Of a stretch of 64,000 nt of DNA, positions 35,706 through 47,846 are shown one piece after another. Numbering within the stretch: position 1 is the stretch's first letter; each line of letters starts with the position of its first letter. The position numbers were made by a program, and so were the translations under genes. The notes under the pieces were generated by a model. It did no database searches, was not told where the DNA came from, and saw only the letters and a program-made list of their open reading frames with translations. The stretch is from the NCBI GenBank assembly GCA_022432975.1, contig CM039506.1, forward strand, positions 20,773,614 through 20,837,613, in the 5' to 3' direction. This stretch comes from Begonia masoniana. Its lineage: Eukaryota > Streptophyta > Magnoliopsida > Cucurbitales > Begoniaceae.

Positions 35706-36187
35706 CTACATCACAAAACTCATCTATTAGCCTAATGCTAAGTAAGCGGAGCAATAATGAATGAAATGCTGAGATGTAAATCCTATTTATGCAGTTTCTA
35801 CTTTCTCAACTCAGTTGCATTCACGTTCAACATATTCTGATCTAAATATTCCATTGGGAGTGAGATCAATTCTCCCAAAGTTATAAATCCACTTCATCAG
35901 TTAAGGGGTGGATTAGTTCCCTTAATAGCTTTCATGATCCCCAAATTCCCTTGGGAGTGGGATCAACTCTCCCAATGTTATAAATCCACTTCATAAATTA
36001 AGGGGCGGATTAGTTCCCTTAATAGCTTTCATAATGCGTTATGTCCAAACTTCACCATGCTATTTTATGAAAATTCATTTATCATAATCTTTCAAAACAT
36101 GATGCATGACCAACTAAAAACATTCAACATACAGAAAACCTACTGTTTTGTGATGTAGGCCCGAAGGTACAAGCATACTTCACTTAC
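35706..36187 (-). other. Putative LTR intron in C2
   Basis: On the minus strand CCAG|GTAAGTG (36187) and TGATGTAG|GTG (35706) are 482 nt apart. The region just before the acceptor resembles the other LTRs (CTTACTTAGCATTAGGC). Confidence 0.5.
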
Positions 36188-36753
36188 CTGGTCTCCTGGA
36201 AAACGTTTCGGTGATTGGCTACTTCGAGAGCTTACTCAAACCTAAAATCATAGACAGAGCATACATTAAACTTTCTCTAATCTTCATTCTAAACCGCTAG
36301 AATTTAAGGAAACTAGTTTGGAAGCTTAGTTCATTGTGAGATCCCGATTTACCACAACAACCGAACTAGCTCACTCATACGGCACTCTCAAAACTCACAT
36401 TTATACTCTCCCAATCATCGATAGCTACCAATGCAGCAAGGAGTCGAAATAGAACTCACCTATTTTGTAGAGAATCGAATGGGTGAATCGCCTAGAGAGC
36501 TCTGTTGCTTGAGCTGAATACCGAGAGGGGAAAATAGAGAAATTGTGGCGGCTACAGTGCACTAAACTCCAAATCACTTCCCTTAAATACGTTATCCACT
36601 TATAAATTTCCAATTACCCTTCTGCCCTTGCCTAGTCATCCATTAACCCTACATTTATAATTGCCAAATAAAGTGTGCCATTCATTAAAAAAAATGAGAA
36701 CTAATTCGATAGAACCGGGTGTTACATCAAATCCTCAAATCACCCACAGAGGA

Positions 36754-38008
36754 TGACGTGCCTCGGGTTGCAATTAAAAGGAAAATTAGTAAAGTCCCAA
36801 ACTTTAAATCATCTTCCTACTTATTACGTGTTTTCTTTTGTAGGTACAATTCATCGAAGGAATGCATAAAGGAGCACTTGAAGGAGTCACCACTTAGCCC
36901 AATGAGAATTTGTCTTCCCGGGCCCTATCTTTGTAATTTTTAGTTTTGAACTTATTTGGCATACATTCGCCTTTATTGTATAGATTATATAATTGCATCA
37001 TGCATTAGATTGTGTGGTTAGGGTTAGATGTATGTTGGTGGATTATGGGTTGAAAAAATTCAACCAATTATTCAAAGAAAAAAGACCTTCACAAGATCAA
37101 GCCCAAAGGAAGTCATGGCCCAAAGAAGAGCCCACATTTAAATGTATGATTTTGCAGGTACAAGAGTTAGTGGCAACATGGATTGATGATGTGACAAGAT
37201 TCCCTCCATTGATCCATTTAGGCATGACATTCATCTCCTCCCTAGGATGTGCGCTTGTTTGCCTTGATCTTGGCCATCCATCCTTTTTCATTCAAGGGCT
37301 ACCATTCATTCATCCTTATGGAAACCCTAATCCACCCTAGGATCTCTATAAAAGCATGGCATTGGTGAATGTTTTACAACTTTTTCTCAAATCAATACAC
37401 TACTATTTCCCTAATATCCAAGGTGTTTCTTTGGTGTTTTCCTTGGTTCTTTGAACCAAGTGTAGTAGCCCTCCATTATTAACTTAGCTTGGGTTGCTAA
37501 GTTAATTCTTACTCATTCCCTCGCCTTCTCCATTGGGAGTTTGAGTTGAGAACAAAAATCTCAGCCTACGGTGGTCGTTTTTCCTACGAGAAAATCATTC
37601 ACTCGAGAGCTTAAACCGTAAGATCGCTCTACGAGTCTGCCAAGGGTATTTCCTTTACTTTCTTGCCATCACATTTTCACACACATCACCCTTTAATTTT
37701 CGGCCATCAAACTCACACACTCCACATTTATTTTATTGTATTTTTCTCTTCATTTTCATCTTGTATATCTTCACCATTTCACACACCCTCTCTTCATCTC
37801 TTTCCTTATTTTTCTTTTATCTTTCTTGCCCTCATTATCCACCATATATTCAGCCACTAGCACACACACCACTCTCTTCATTTTTCTTTTGCATTTATTA
37901 TCATATTTAGTCCATATTTTTGGCCATTTACACTACCACACAACCGAGCACTCTTCTTGAATATTTTGTGGGTTTGAACACAACCTTTTTCTAAGGGATT
38001 TTTTGTCA
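36754..38008 (+). repeat. Element B 3' LTR
   Basis: 1255 bp, starting TGACGTGCC and ending TTTTGTCA. It is followed by gctcc and then the missing 49 bases of A's LTR. It carries 45 bases absent from the 5' LTR. Confidence 0.85.
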
Positions 38009-38057
38009 GCTCCCTATTGCTTCTTAATTGTCCTTGGTTGCTCCTTTGACTACATCA
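38009..38057 (-). repeat. Element A 5' LTR, outer 49 bases
   Basis: GCTCCCTATTGCTTCTTAAT and onward to CATCA. It matches 1614-1662 and completes the LTR broken at 7165. The target duplication cttcg follows. Confidence 0.85.
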
Positions 38058-38062
38058 CTTCG

Positions 38063-40137
38063 GCTCTCTGGAGACTTTCTTCAACTCCATCAAGTCCCAT
38101 TGCATTTGGGTAATCTTCTACCTTAATTTTCATTCTGTTCTAAGCACGTTTGGGAGACTCTTCTGGCCTATTGATCGAGAGCGTCTTTGATGTTAATTTT
38201 CTCTGTTTTTGCATCGTTTCTCCTCTGTTTATGTTGCTTATTTCCACTGCCATCATTTGTTAATTGTGTTTTTTTTTTGTCAATTGGATCACGAGAGTGC
38301 AAGTATTGGGACCCAAACTGTATCAATAATAGTATGTTATCCACCACACAATGCCATACTTTATGGAGTCTCAACACACGACCCTAGCCACTAACCTCTG
38401 TTGTATCATGAATTTTATTAATTTGCACCCAAGAAGGACATTAGTTGATCTCCTGTGTGATCTATGGATCCAAATACTCCACATTTTAGAAAATGATGAT
38501 CAAAGTCTGTGTAAACCAATCACATACTTTCTGGTCTCATATGTATGGTATAGGCATACCTTACGTCGAGGCGTCTTCTATGAAATGTCGAGGCATCTCT
38601 GCGTGAAAATGTCATGGCATAACCAAAACATACGAGGCATTCTATTGTTTAGAACGTCAATGTCGTGGCTTCCACATGTCAGTTTTTGACTCATCTAATA
38701 TTAAATATAATAGTTTTGATGATGAACATAGTTAATTGTTATGTTATTTTAAGTTATTTATGATTATTGAGTTCAACTGATGTTTGTACTTTTGTTTAAA
38801 TGACGTACATATTTAAGTTTTATTCACATTAAAATACCCTTGAAAGTCGATATTTGAATTTACTAACATGATTTTTGAGCCTATACAATAAAAGATAAAT
38901 TTTTGATATAAGAGTCAATCGAAAAGATTTCAAAGTGTTAAAAATACTCTATGTCGGCACCAAAATCAAGTACAGACACACAGTTTCGAGCCATATGCAA
39001 AATGGAAGAACTTGCGGACACCCAATGTCGAGAAGTAATTTGGTCATGGACACCAGCAATGAAAGATCGGTGGAATCTGCAGAAGCCAATTGAAATCAAC
39101 AAAAGCTTGATCCAGAGCGTCAAACAATTTGAGAATTGAAGTGTTACAGACTCCCGCGATGGATGTCTAGAGGAATCTACAGAAGCCTAGCACGAAGAAC
39201 TCAAGGATACCCAATCTTGAGAAGTATTTTAGTTGGGGACACTTGTAGTGGAAGCTTAATCGAATCAATGGAAGCCTGACCCAGAGCGTAAAGCCATTTG
39301 ATAATTGAAGTGTGGATGTTTAGAGGCAAGTGCGGATGCTCAATGGACACTCAGAAAGCATAGCAGAAGTCTGCTAACAAAGACAAGAATTCAAATTTAA
39401 CCTTCACAAAGATCCTTGGAGCAGAAGACTAGTAAATTACAAGCAAAACCCACCGCCTAATTGATGTCTCTAAGGTCACAGATGCCTAGATAAATAGTAC
39501 AAGTGACCCTTGATCCACTATAAATAGAAACTCACTTTGTTGTACCACTAATCAAGAGTACTTTATGTCGAAATGTTGCCCATTTACTTCCAAATATTTA
39601 AGCATTCAATCTTGAGCTAGAAACATAACATCTACTACTTCTAAACTTGAGTTGTTCATCTTTGAGAGTGTTAGGTCTTGTATTTAAAATTTTCCACCTA
39701 TTATAATCATTGTGGAAACAAAATAGGTCACGCCGTTTTAAAAGTCAATCAAGGAAAAGTCTAATGCCCGTGAACAGTCATTGTAAAGTTTTATTGGCAT
39801 CCACAAGCTCAATTGACGTGCTTCAACTTATATTAATTTGTGTAATAACACAAATGCTAGTTCACCTTGGATTTTCAATTGACAATCACCGAAGGTCACT
39901 AGATTCCAACAGTCATAAGTATCTCAATTCATATCCAAATGTTATGCAATTTTAATAGAAGCTAGAGGCTTACGCAACGTGCAAATGAGATGTCCTCAAA
40001 ATTTCATATCCAAACCAGCTATAACCAAAAAGATATGCTTGAAACAAAATCAACAATTTTGTTTGAACGAAACAGCTTGGTGGTCGAGAATATGCTAACT
40101 TCCCACTTGCACAATTTCTTCAATAATCAACCAAATT
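38063..40137. other. Flanking DNA with LTR-like remains, no supported gene
   Basis: The right flank of element A. An AT-rich block begins TGATGATGAAC near 38718. An imperfect duplication of about 195 bp is visible (39011-39150 versus 39206-39310, sharing CCAGAGCGT and TTGAGAATTGAAGTG or close variants). A TATA-like CACTATAAATAG is at 39517. Together these could be an old copia-type LTR, but there is no second copy or coding region to confirm it. Short ORFs have no known domain. Confidence 0.35.
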
Positions 40138-42542
40138 TGTAACGCCGAGAAATTTCGTTTAAGAATTTTTAGTGATACGTTTTTGAGTTCTTGATTTATT
40201 GCGGCATAGAGTTTTAATCCGTAGAAATAGTAAATTAAGCCCATTTTGCGAACGGAAAGTGTCATTGGAACCCTGGGAATAAGTTTGAATATTTTAGAGA
40301 AATAGGGAAATTTGGGAGGAACCAAATTGATAGAAGAAATAACAATTAGAGCTAAGAAATAAAGTAAGGGCATTTAGGTAATTTTGGAAGTCAAAATATT
40401 TATAAAACATATAACTCTCTCTTTCTGCTCTCTCACTTCTCCCCTCCAGAACGCGAGCCCTCCCCTCCCTTGTGATTTTCTCCTCCATTCCGCCATCCCC
40501 TCTCAACGTCGGCGATCCTCCCTTTTTCTGGCGAGTTTCTCTTCCATTTTATTCAACAACACAACCCTCTAGATAAGCTCTACGTTTTAATGAAGTTAGT
40601 TGTTGTTTTTGGAGTGGTTTTGCTTTAGGGTTTGTGAAGGAAATTGAGGGATTTCGTTAGAAATCGATAGGATTGCTAGATTATTACTCATTGATGACTT
40701 ATTGGTTGTTGTTTAGGTAGATTGAAGGAATTAATGATGTTTGGTAGTTGATTAGGGTTAAATATTGGTTTTTGAAGGTTGTTGGAAAACATTAATGGGG
40801 TTTTAATGATTGTGAGTGTAATGTGCTCGACGAAATGCCCGAATGAAGGGAATTAGACTTTTTGGGAGGATTGTCTTAGCTCGGGGTTTCGTTTAGTTTT
40901 GGATTTGACGATCTAAAGTCGATACTATAATATGTTACGAAAATGTCGTAGGTAATCCAAGCTCTCAAGGGACGGTGCTCGGCATAGCTAGGAGGCCAGA
41001 TAAGTGAGTGTTAGGTTTCCGGCCCCTAAGGCCCTACGTCGTATCAATGTTAAAATTGTGTTGTTTTATGGGTTTGATAGTCATAGCATTTAGTGTAGCC
41101 GGGTAGTTGGATTAGAGGTTTAGTTATTAGTTAAGGGTTTACCCGTCTAAGGGTTAGAGACGTTTAAGAGAATATTAGGGACAACTTCAAATGAATGTCG
41201 TAGGTGTAGGTTTCCCTCATGCATCATGTTTTTTGCAAAATACACATACGAACTATTTATGAGCATGTTTTTATGAAAAATTGAACTAAACAACGATAAT
41301 GTGCAATGGATCTCACGTGTTATGCTATTGGTTCTCACGGGGCAAGTATTGTTTCTCACGGGGCAAGTCTTGGTTCTTACGGGGCAAGATCGCGGTCTGC
41401 AGAGTAGACAATGTGCTAATGATAGAAAGACGAAAATGAAATGAACATGTTTTATAAATGACATGCATATATGTAACTGTTATATTTAGTGCACTCTTTT
41501 CTAAGCATTAGGCTTAATGTATTTATCGTATGATGTAGGTGACGAGAACGAAGGTGAGGAGCTTCCTCCTGAGGATCAAGTATAGATGGTCGATGGGCGG
41601 AGCTCGTGGCGACGGGGTGTGTTTTGGCTTGGTATGATGATTCGAGCGTGGGCTCCGCATTTTTGGGGTAATGTGATGTATAGAGGTGAATGAGTAGGAA
41701 AAATGATAGACTTTAGGTTGTTTAGAAGAGTTACACATTTTGGGAATTAATGTAGTGAATGTAGACTTGGAGTTGATTTACTGGGTGACTTGGTACGTAT
41801 TGGTTTTGATGAAGTTTTAGGAATTTCCATATCTATGATTAATTGTTGGAATTGTTGTTTTATTGATGTATTCTATGTTTTAGGTGTTTTGAACTGTGAG
41901 GATTGGCTCGGTTTTAGAGCGATCCATGCGGTTCGTTTTCTTGAGTTTTCCGAAATTGTAGGTTATATTAGTGGCGTGTTTTGGATGATCGATGAATGAG
42001 TGTTTTGTTTTTAGTATAAGAAAATTTATGTTGAAGTATAGAAATTATGTTGAAGAAACAGGAAGGAAAGAGATAAGAAAAGGGAGAGAAGAAGCATCGC
42101 TCTGGAATGAAATTCCAGAGCCATGGGCGATCGATCACCCTGGGAAGGGGATTGATGCCATAAGGCAAGCACTCTGGAAGTAAATTTCCAGAGCGGTTGC
42201 CGAGCGATCGCCTAACAGGCGATCGCTGGGCGATCATATGAGGGTGAATGATCGCCCCAAATTGGGCGATCGATCGCCCCTCGTTTTTCTTCTCTGGCGA
42301 CTGATCTCCAGTAAGGAAGGGTGATCAGTCACCCCTTCTTTGGCCGGCATTTGACAATTTTGCCCCCTTTATTTTATTGATTTTGTTTTTTTTTTTTTTG
42401 TTTTTAGTTTGTTTAAAGTGTTATGGGAAGTGTTTTGTAAAAAAAAAAAAAAGAGAAAATTTGTACGTCTAAATAAGGAGGCTAAGTTAGGAGTAAGTTA
42501 TGGTTAGGCCGTGACGGCCCTGGCCGGGTTGGGGTCGTTACA
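40138..42542 (+). repeat. Element D 5' LTR
   Basis: 2405 bp from TGTAACGCCGAG to GGGGTCGTTACA. It has a TATA-like TTTATAAAA at 40399, CTAAGCATTAGGCTTAATG at 41501, the acceptor-like GATGTAG|GTGA at 41538, and a GATCGATC cluster at 42127-42340. At the donor position it reads CCAGATAAGTG (40996-41006), one base from the CCAGGTAAGTG seen elsewhere, so this copy has probably lost the splice donor. Confidence 0.8.
42127..42340. repeat. GATCGATC / GCGATCGC palindrome cluster in D 5' LTR
   Basis: Clustered GCGATCGATC, GGCGATCGCTGGGCGATC and CGATCGATCGCC motifs, at a distance from the LTR end similar to the cluster in C1. Confidence 0.8.
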
Positions 42543-42546
42543 ATTA

Positions 42547-42558
42547 TGGTATCAGAGC
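42547..42558 (+). other. Element D primer binding site (tRNA-Met type)
   Basis: TGGTATCAGAGC lies five bases after the LTR end. Confidence 0.85.
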
Positions 42559-42707
42559 GAACGGAGTTTTAAAAGCGATTCTGTAAATTTCACGCCAAAA
42601 CACACCACCGCACGAGGACTCTCCATCGACTGTAAGTGTTTAAGTTTAAGTATGATTCCTAGATATTTATTTTGCTTCGTATTGTCTAATGTGTTTAGGA
42701 ACAAAAA

Positions 42708-43660
42708 ATGCCGAGCGCACCTAGACCACCTCCAGGGAATCCTATGGATCAATTCATGGATATACTGCAACAACAGTCAGAACAGGTCGGGATTTTATTG
42801 AACCGAGAGGGGAATGGTAATGGAAATGGACAAGGGAGTTTTTCACGGGACCAAGGTGGAGAGAGATTTCGACGCCTTGGGCCTCCGGCTTTCGATGGAC
42901 AGTCTTCAGATCCTACAAGTGCCGAACAGTGGATTTGTAAGATTGAAAGTATGTTTTCCTATGCAAAAGTAGAGGAAGCCGATAAGGTGATATGTGCAGT
43001 ATTCAATTTGGAGAAAGACGCTATATTCTTGTGGGACACGATTAAGGCTACTACAGATGTGGAGGTTATGAGATGGGAAAGGATTCAAAACGGTATTCTA
43101 CAACAAGTATTTCAGTCGCACTCTTCGGGCTAGTAAGAAGGTGGAGTTCACCCAATTGCACCAAACGGGGACGGTGGCCGAATACGTGCGAAGGTTTGAG
43201 TCACTATCTCGGTATGCCGAATATATGATCTATGAGGAGGAGGACGAAATTCACCAATTTGTACAAGGTTTGAAATTAGAAATTCAAAAAGGGGTGATGA
43301 CAGTGGGTGACGAAGACGTGCCTTATCATAAGATAGTGGAAAGGGCTCTCGGACTTGATGACATCGAAATGAAGCATCAGCGACAGAGAGAAGCGTCGAG
43401 AAGGTTTGTCAGAGATGTGCGACCACAACAACAGAATCAGGGTTGGCAGCCACAACCACAACGTGGTGTCAAACGGGCGAATGAGATGCCTAGAGTTCAA
43501 GATAAGGGCAAACGTCCGCAAGGGGCGTCGCAGGCTCCTTTATGCCTTATTTGCCAAAAGAACCATCATGGGGAGTGTAAGCTGCATAGTCGACGATGTT
43601 TTCGATGTGACAAAGTGGGCCACAAGGCCGTTGACTGCCTAGAGCCAAGTAGGAGGCCAC
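42708..43660 (+). pseudogene. Element D gag, frameshifted
   Basis: Structural protein of the particle. The start MPSAPRPPPGNPMDQFMD leads into GGERFRRLGPPAFDGQ and the capsid domain. A stop at 43131-43133 is followed in another frame by VEFTQLHQTGTVAEYVRRFE and HQFVQGL, so an indel lies near 43135. The zinc knuckle CFRCDKVGHKAVDC is at about 43594-43640, after a second Cys/His group (CLICQKNHHGEC). The ORF runs on into protease, as usual in Tekay elements. Confidence 0.8.
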
Positions 43661-44170
43661 CGGGCAGTCCCTCCCAGATCTTTTCTCTTATTGAATACGA
43701 GGAAACTGCTCAGCCTTCAGTTGTTTCAGGTACTATTTTGGTCTGTGGAAACACAAATCATGTTTTAATTGACACTGGGGCAACCCATTCCTTCATAGCA
43801 CAGAAGTATACAGTTAAATGGAATTTAGATGTCGCCCCAGCTGATCGTAGTTATAGTGTTATGTTGCCTTCCGGAGAGTATTTGCACTCAGATCAGGCGA
43901 TACGGGGTGAAATTATATCTGTTGGTAGTCGGCAGCTGTATGCGAACCTGATCATTATAAGTATGAAGGGGTACGATGTAATCTTGGGCATGGATTGGTT
44001 GTTTAGGCACTATGCCACAATCAATTGCAGGTCAGGGTGTAGTAGATTTTAGACCCCCGAGCGGGGAGAATTACAGTTTTCCAGCGACCCTCCGTTTGAG
44101 TAAGATGCCTCTTGTATTGTCAATGAGTGCCCAGTACTCCATAAAACCCAATGTTTCAGTTTTGTAGCAA
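43661..44170 (+). pseudogene. Element D protease, interrupted
   Basis: [13 protein letters not shown] (near 43765) is the aspartic protease active site and VILGMDWL (near 43980) its C-terminal strand. A frame break at 44050 is followed by degenerate linker with a partial internal duplication: [14 protein letters not shown]...[10 protein letters not shown] and [14 protein letters not shown]...[10 protein letters not shown] at 44190-44270 and 44345-44420. Confidence 0.75.
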
Positions 44171-45765
44171 GCATTGTGGATGTAAGAAAGCAAGATGAGC
44201 TGAAGTTAAATAACATTTCGGTAGAGGAAAGTTTTATGAAAGTGTTCCTAGACGAGTTACCCAACTTGCCTGTAAGTGCCTTATACTCGATAAAGCATGG
44301 ATGTTTTGGACTTATAGCAAGTGTTGAGGAAGTAAGCATGCGAGATGAGTTAAGGTTATGTGACATTCCAGTGGTTAAGGACTTTACGGAAGTGTTCCTG
44401 GACGAGTTGTCCGGCTTGCCTCCAAATCGGGAAATGGAGTTCACAATAGAGATTATTCCTGGTTCGACGCCAGTGTCCAAGAATCCTTATAGAATGGCAC
44501 CGGTTGAACTGAGAGAGTTGCAAGTCCAGCTGAAGGAGCTAACAGATAGGGGTTTTGTGCGGCCGAGCATTTCTCCTTGGGGCGCTCCAATTTTATTTGT
44601 AAAGAAGAAGGATGGCTCCTTAAGAATGTGCGTGGATTACCATGAGTTGAATAAGCTGACTATAAAAAATAAATACCCGTTACCGAGGATAGATGATCTA
44701 TTTGACCAGTTACAAGGGGCTGCTGTGTTTTCTTAGATTGATTTACGTTCTGGGTACTATCAGTTAAAAATTAGAGCCGAGGATGTACCAAAGACTGCCT
44801 TCAGAACACGTTACGGGCACTATGAGTTTATGGTTATGTCCTTCGGTTTGACTAATGCTCCAGCAGCATTTATGGATCTCATGAACAGAGTGTTTCGGGA
44901 GTTCTTGGATAAGTTTGTTATAGTGTTCATAGATGACATTTTGATTTATTCTCAAAACGACGAAGAACATGCAGAGCACTTAAGGGCCGTTATGACTACT
45001 TTGAAGCGACACCAGTTGTATGCTAAGCTTTCTAAGTGCGAGTTCTGGTTGAGTAAGGTGAATTTCTTAGGCCACGTGATTTCAAAAGAAGGCGTTTCAG
45101 TGGATCCGGCCAAGATTCAAGCGGTAAGGGAGTGGCCTCGACCGAAAAATGCAGGTGATGTACGGAGTTTCGTAGGCCTAGCAGGGTATTATCGGAAGTT
45201 TATTCAAGGGTTTTTAGTAATAGCCAGACCTTTGACGAACTTAACGAAGAAAGAAATGAAGTACGAGTGGACTAAGGCATGTGAAGAAAGTTTTCAGACC
45301 TTGAAGCAAAAGTTGACCACAACGCCTTTACTGACTCTACCAGTGGAGAATGGAGTATACTGTATTTATTGTGACGCGTCCAAAGTTGGGTTGGGATGCG
45401 TATTGATGCAGGACAGAAGGGTCATCGCCTATGCTTCTAGGCAATTGAAGAGTTATGAGGAAAATTACCCGATGCATGACTTGGAACTAGCAGCGGTGGT
45501 ATTCGCGTTAAAGATATGGAGACATTACCTCTACGGACAAAAGTGTGAAGTGTTTTCAGACCATAAAAGTTTAAAATACCTGTTTACACAGAAAGATTTG
45601 AACATGAGGCAGAGGAGATGGTTAGAGTTCGTGAAAGACTACGACTTCAAAATCCAGTATCATCCTGGAAAGGCAAATACAGTGGCAGATGCATTGAGTA
45701 GGATGCCTAGAGCAGAGGAACCAGTTATTTGTTGTATGTCAGCTTCTTTGAGAAAGGAATTCTGA
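44171..45765 (+). pseudogene. Element D reverse transcriptase and RNase H, with a stop
   Basis: The RT fingers ([34 protein letters not shown]) are intact. A TAG at 44734-44736 replaces the Lys of the usual [11 protein letters not shown]. The rest continues in the same frame through [13 protein letters not shown] and the catalytic [10 protein letters not shown] (about 44915-44955). RNase H has [13 protein letters not shown] (near 45365), [18 protein letters not shown] and SDHKSLKYL, and ends with ADALSRM. The stop is the only obvious break in this 1.6 kb, so D is a fairly young copy. The ORF ends at 45763-45765. Confidence 0.85.
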
Positions 45766-45774
45766 AGATTCGAC

Positions 45775-46796
45775 CTAGAGATATTTTCTGAGCTTTCGAC
45801 CCTACTTGCAGATTTGACGATACGGCCTACTCTGTTGGATAAAATTAAAGAGGCTCAACAGTTAGACACGGATGAAAGGGAGGCTATTATGGCCAGATTA
45901 ACTGATACGACTTCCGAATTCAATTTCTCAGAGGATGGCGTTTTGAGATTTCGGGACCGTTGGTATGTTCCGAAGGATGAGGAGCTAAAGAAGTTGATCA
46001 TGGCAGAGGCACATTCATCATCGTTCTCAGTGCATCCAGGTAACACCAAAATGTACCGAGACCTGAAGGTGCACTATTGGTGGCCGAACATGAAGCGTGA
46101 TGTGACCGGTTACGTACAGTCTTGCCTAGTTTGCCAGCAAGTGAAAGCAGAGCACCAAAGGCCAGGTGGGATGTTACAACCACTACCGATTCTCGAGTGG
46201 AAGTGGGATCACATTGCGATGGACTTCGTAGTTGGGTTACCAAGAACGGTAAGGGGACATGACAGTATATGGGTCGTAGTAGATAGATTGACGAAGACGA
46301 CTCATTTCCTTCCAGTAAAGATGACCTTCACGATGAATCAGTTTGCGGAGCTGTATGTCCAGGAATTATTAGATTGCACGGGGTCCCTGTGTCGATTGTT
46401 TCGGATCGGGATCCCAGGTTTACTTTGAGGTTTTGAAAAAGTTTGCAAAGCACTATGGGTACTAAATTATCTTTTAGCACGGCTTTCCACCCACAGACCG
46501 ACGGACAATCTGAGAGGACAATTCATATACTTGAGGACATGTTGAGAGCGTGCGTGCTGGAGTTCCAAGCATCGTGGAGCCGATATCTACAGTTGGTTGA
46601 ATTTGCGTATAATAACAGTTACCAGTCTACGATTAAAATGGCTCCGTACGAAGCGTTGTATGGCAGAAAGTGCAGGTCGCCACTGTATTGGGACGAGGTT
46701 GGTGAAGCTAAATTAATTGGCACTGAAATTTTACAACAATTATCTGAGAAGGTTGCTTTGATCAAGCAAAGAATGGAAACTGCACAGAGCCTTTAA
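45775..46796 (+). pseudogene. Element D integrase core, frameshifted and truncated
   Basis: The HHCC region ([34 protein letters not shown]) and the catalytic MDFVVGLP, the [15 protein letters not shown] segment and TDGQSERT are recognisable. A frame shift near 46380-46440 separates the second catalytic Asp region from the third. The sequence stops after ALIKQRMETAQ. The GPY/F module and chromodomain expected next are absent, and LTR sequence follows directly. Confidence 0.8.
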
Positions 46797-47844
46797 CTCA
46801 TAGAATGTCTCTATGGTGTAGGTGACCTTGACACAGGTGAGGATAACATTCCTCCACCTGATGAACGCACATGTTAATGGAGGATGCTCGTGGGAGTGCG
46901 TTGGCATAGTCGGTGCGACTTTTGACCCGTGGGGGACGACGTATAGGTATTTTGGTTAGAGATTGGTAGAAATTGTATAGATAGCGTATTTTAATGGACT
47001 AGCTTAGAAACTTATAATGAAAATGGTTTATGGATAATTTATGAAGTCTAAGTGATAATTTTTATTTCGAAACGTTACTGGAACTGCTTAGTGATTTAAG
47101 TTTAACAGGGGATTTGTTCAGTTTTTAAACCGACCCAAGCTGTTTGTTTTCACGAAATTTTACTACATTTTAAATACGTTTTGAGTCGATTTTTGGGTGA
47201 TTGATGAATTGAGGAATGAATGAGGTTATAAATGATTCTATGTTAAAGTTTTTGTTAGGAGTTGTTTTTAGGTGTATGTGGTTGAAGAAACTAAGGAAGG
47301 GAAGGAAAGATTGTGTAGAGGGATGGATGCAGGGAGAAAGGAAGAGGCAGCTCTCTAGAATTTGGATTCCAGAGAGTATGCCGATCGATCGCCAGAAGGG
47401 GCGATCGATCGGCCTGCTATGGCTACGCTCTGGAAGAAATTCCAGAGTGCTAGCCGATCGATCACCTGAATGGGGCGATCGATCGGCTAGTTAAATGTGG
47501 CCGTGCATTCTGGAATTCCCACAACACATGCCGATCAATCGACTGTTTCAGCCGATCGATCCGCTGTTGATGGGGCGATCGATCGCCTGTTGAAGGGGCT
47601 ATCGATCGCCTGTGATAATTTGCTGATTCGGGCGATTTTACCACTTTGCCGATTGTCTTCTACTGATTTTGAATTTTTAGTTATATTGATTTACTTGAAT
47701 GGTTTTCCCTAAAAGATTTCTCCAAATGTTTCGAATGATTTTAGGGCTTTGATTTAAAGCTTTCAAAGTTAAGATTTACTTAAAGTCCAAATAAAATGAA
47801 AAATTTTACTGGAATTTCAACGGTATAGAATAAGGGACGTCACA
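46797..47844 (+). repeat. Element D 3' LTR fragment
   Basis: It starts inside an LTR just before the acceptor-like GGTGTAG|GTGA (46821) and ends GGGACGTCACA. It has a GATCGATC cluster at 47381-47605. Around 46815-46880 it looks closer to C1 (reverse complement of 14150-14250) than to D's own 5' LTR. Confidence 0.65.
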
Positions 47845-47846
47845 TA

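Larger units (their letters stand above)
40138..47844 (+). mobile_element. Element D: damaged Tekay-like retrotransposon
   Basis: A 5' LTR, primer site, gag, protease, RT, RNase H and integrase core are on the plus strand. There is then an abrupt join at about 46797 to the second half of an LTR. The integrase C-terminus and chromodomain are lost. The flanks (caaat/aaatt on the left, taaac on the right) are not a target duplication. Together with the different LTRs, this points to recombination or deletion between two related elements. Confidence 0.75.

Noticed and set aside
38187..38689. Possible small host gene right of element A
   Set aside because: Overlapping short ORFs in several frames, without domain, splice pattern or codon bias.
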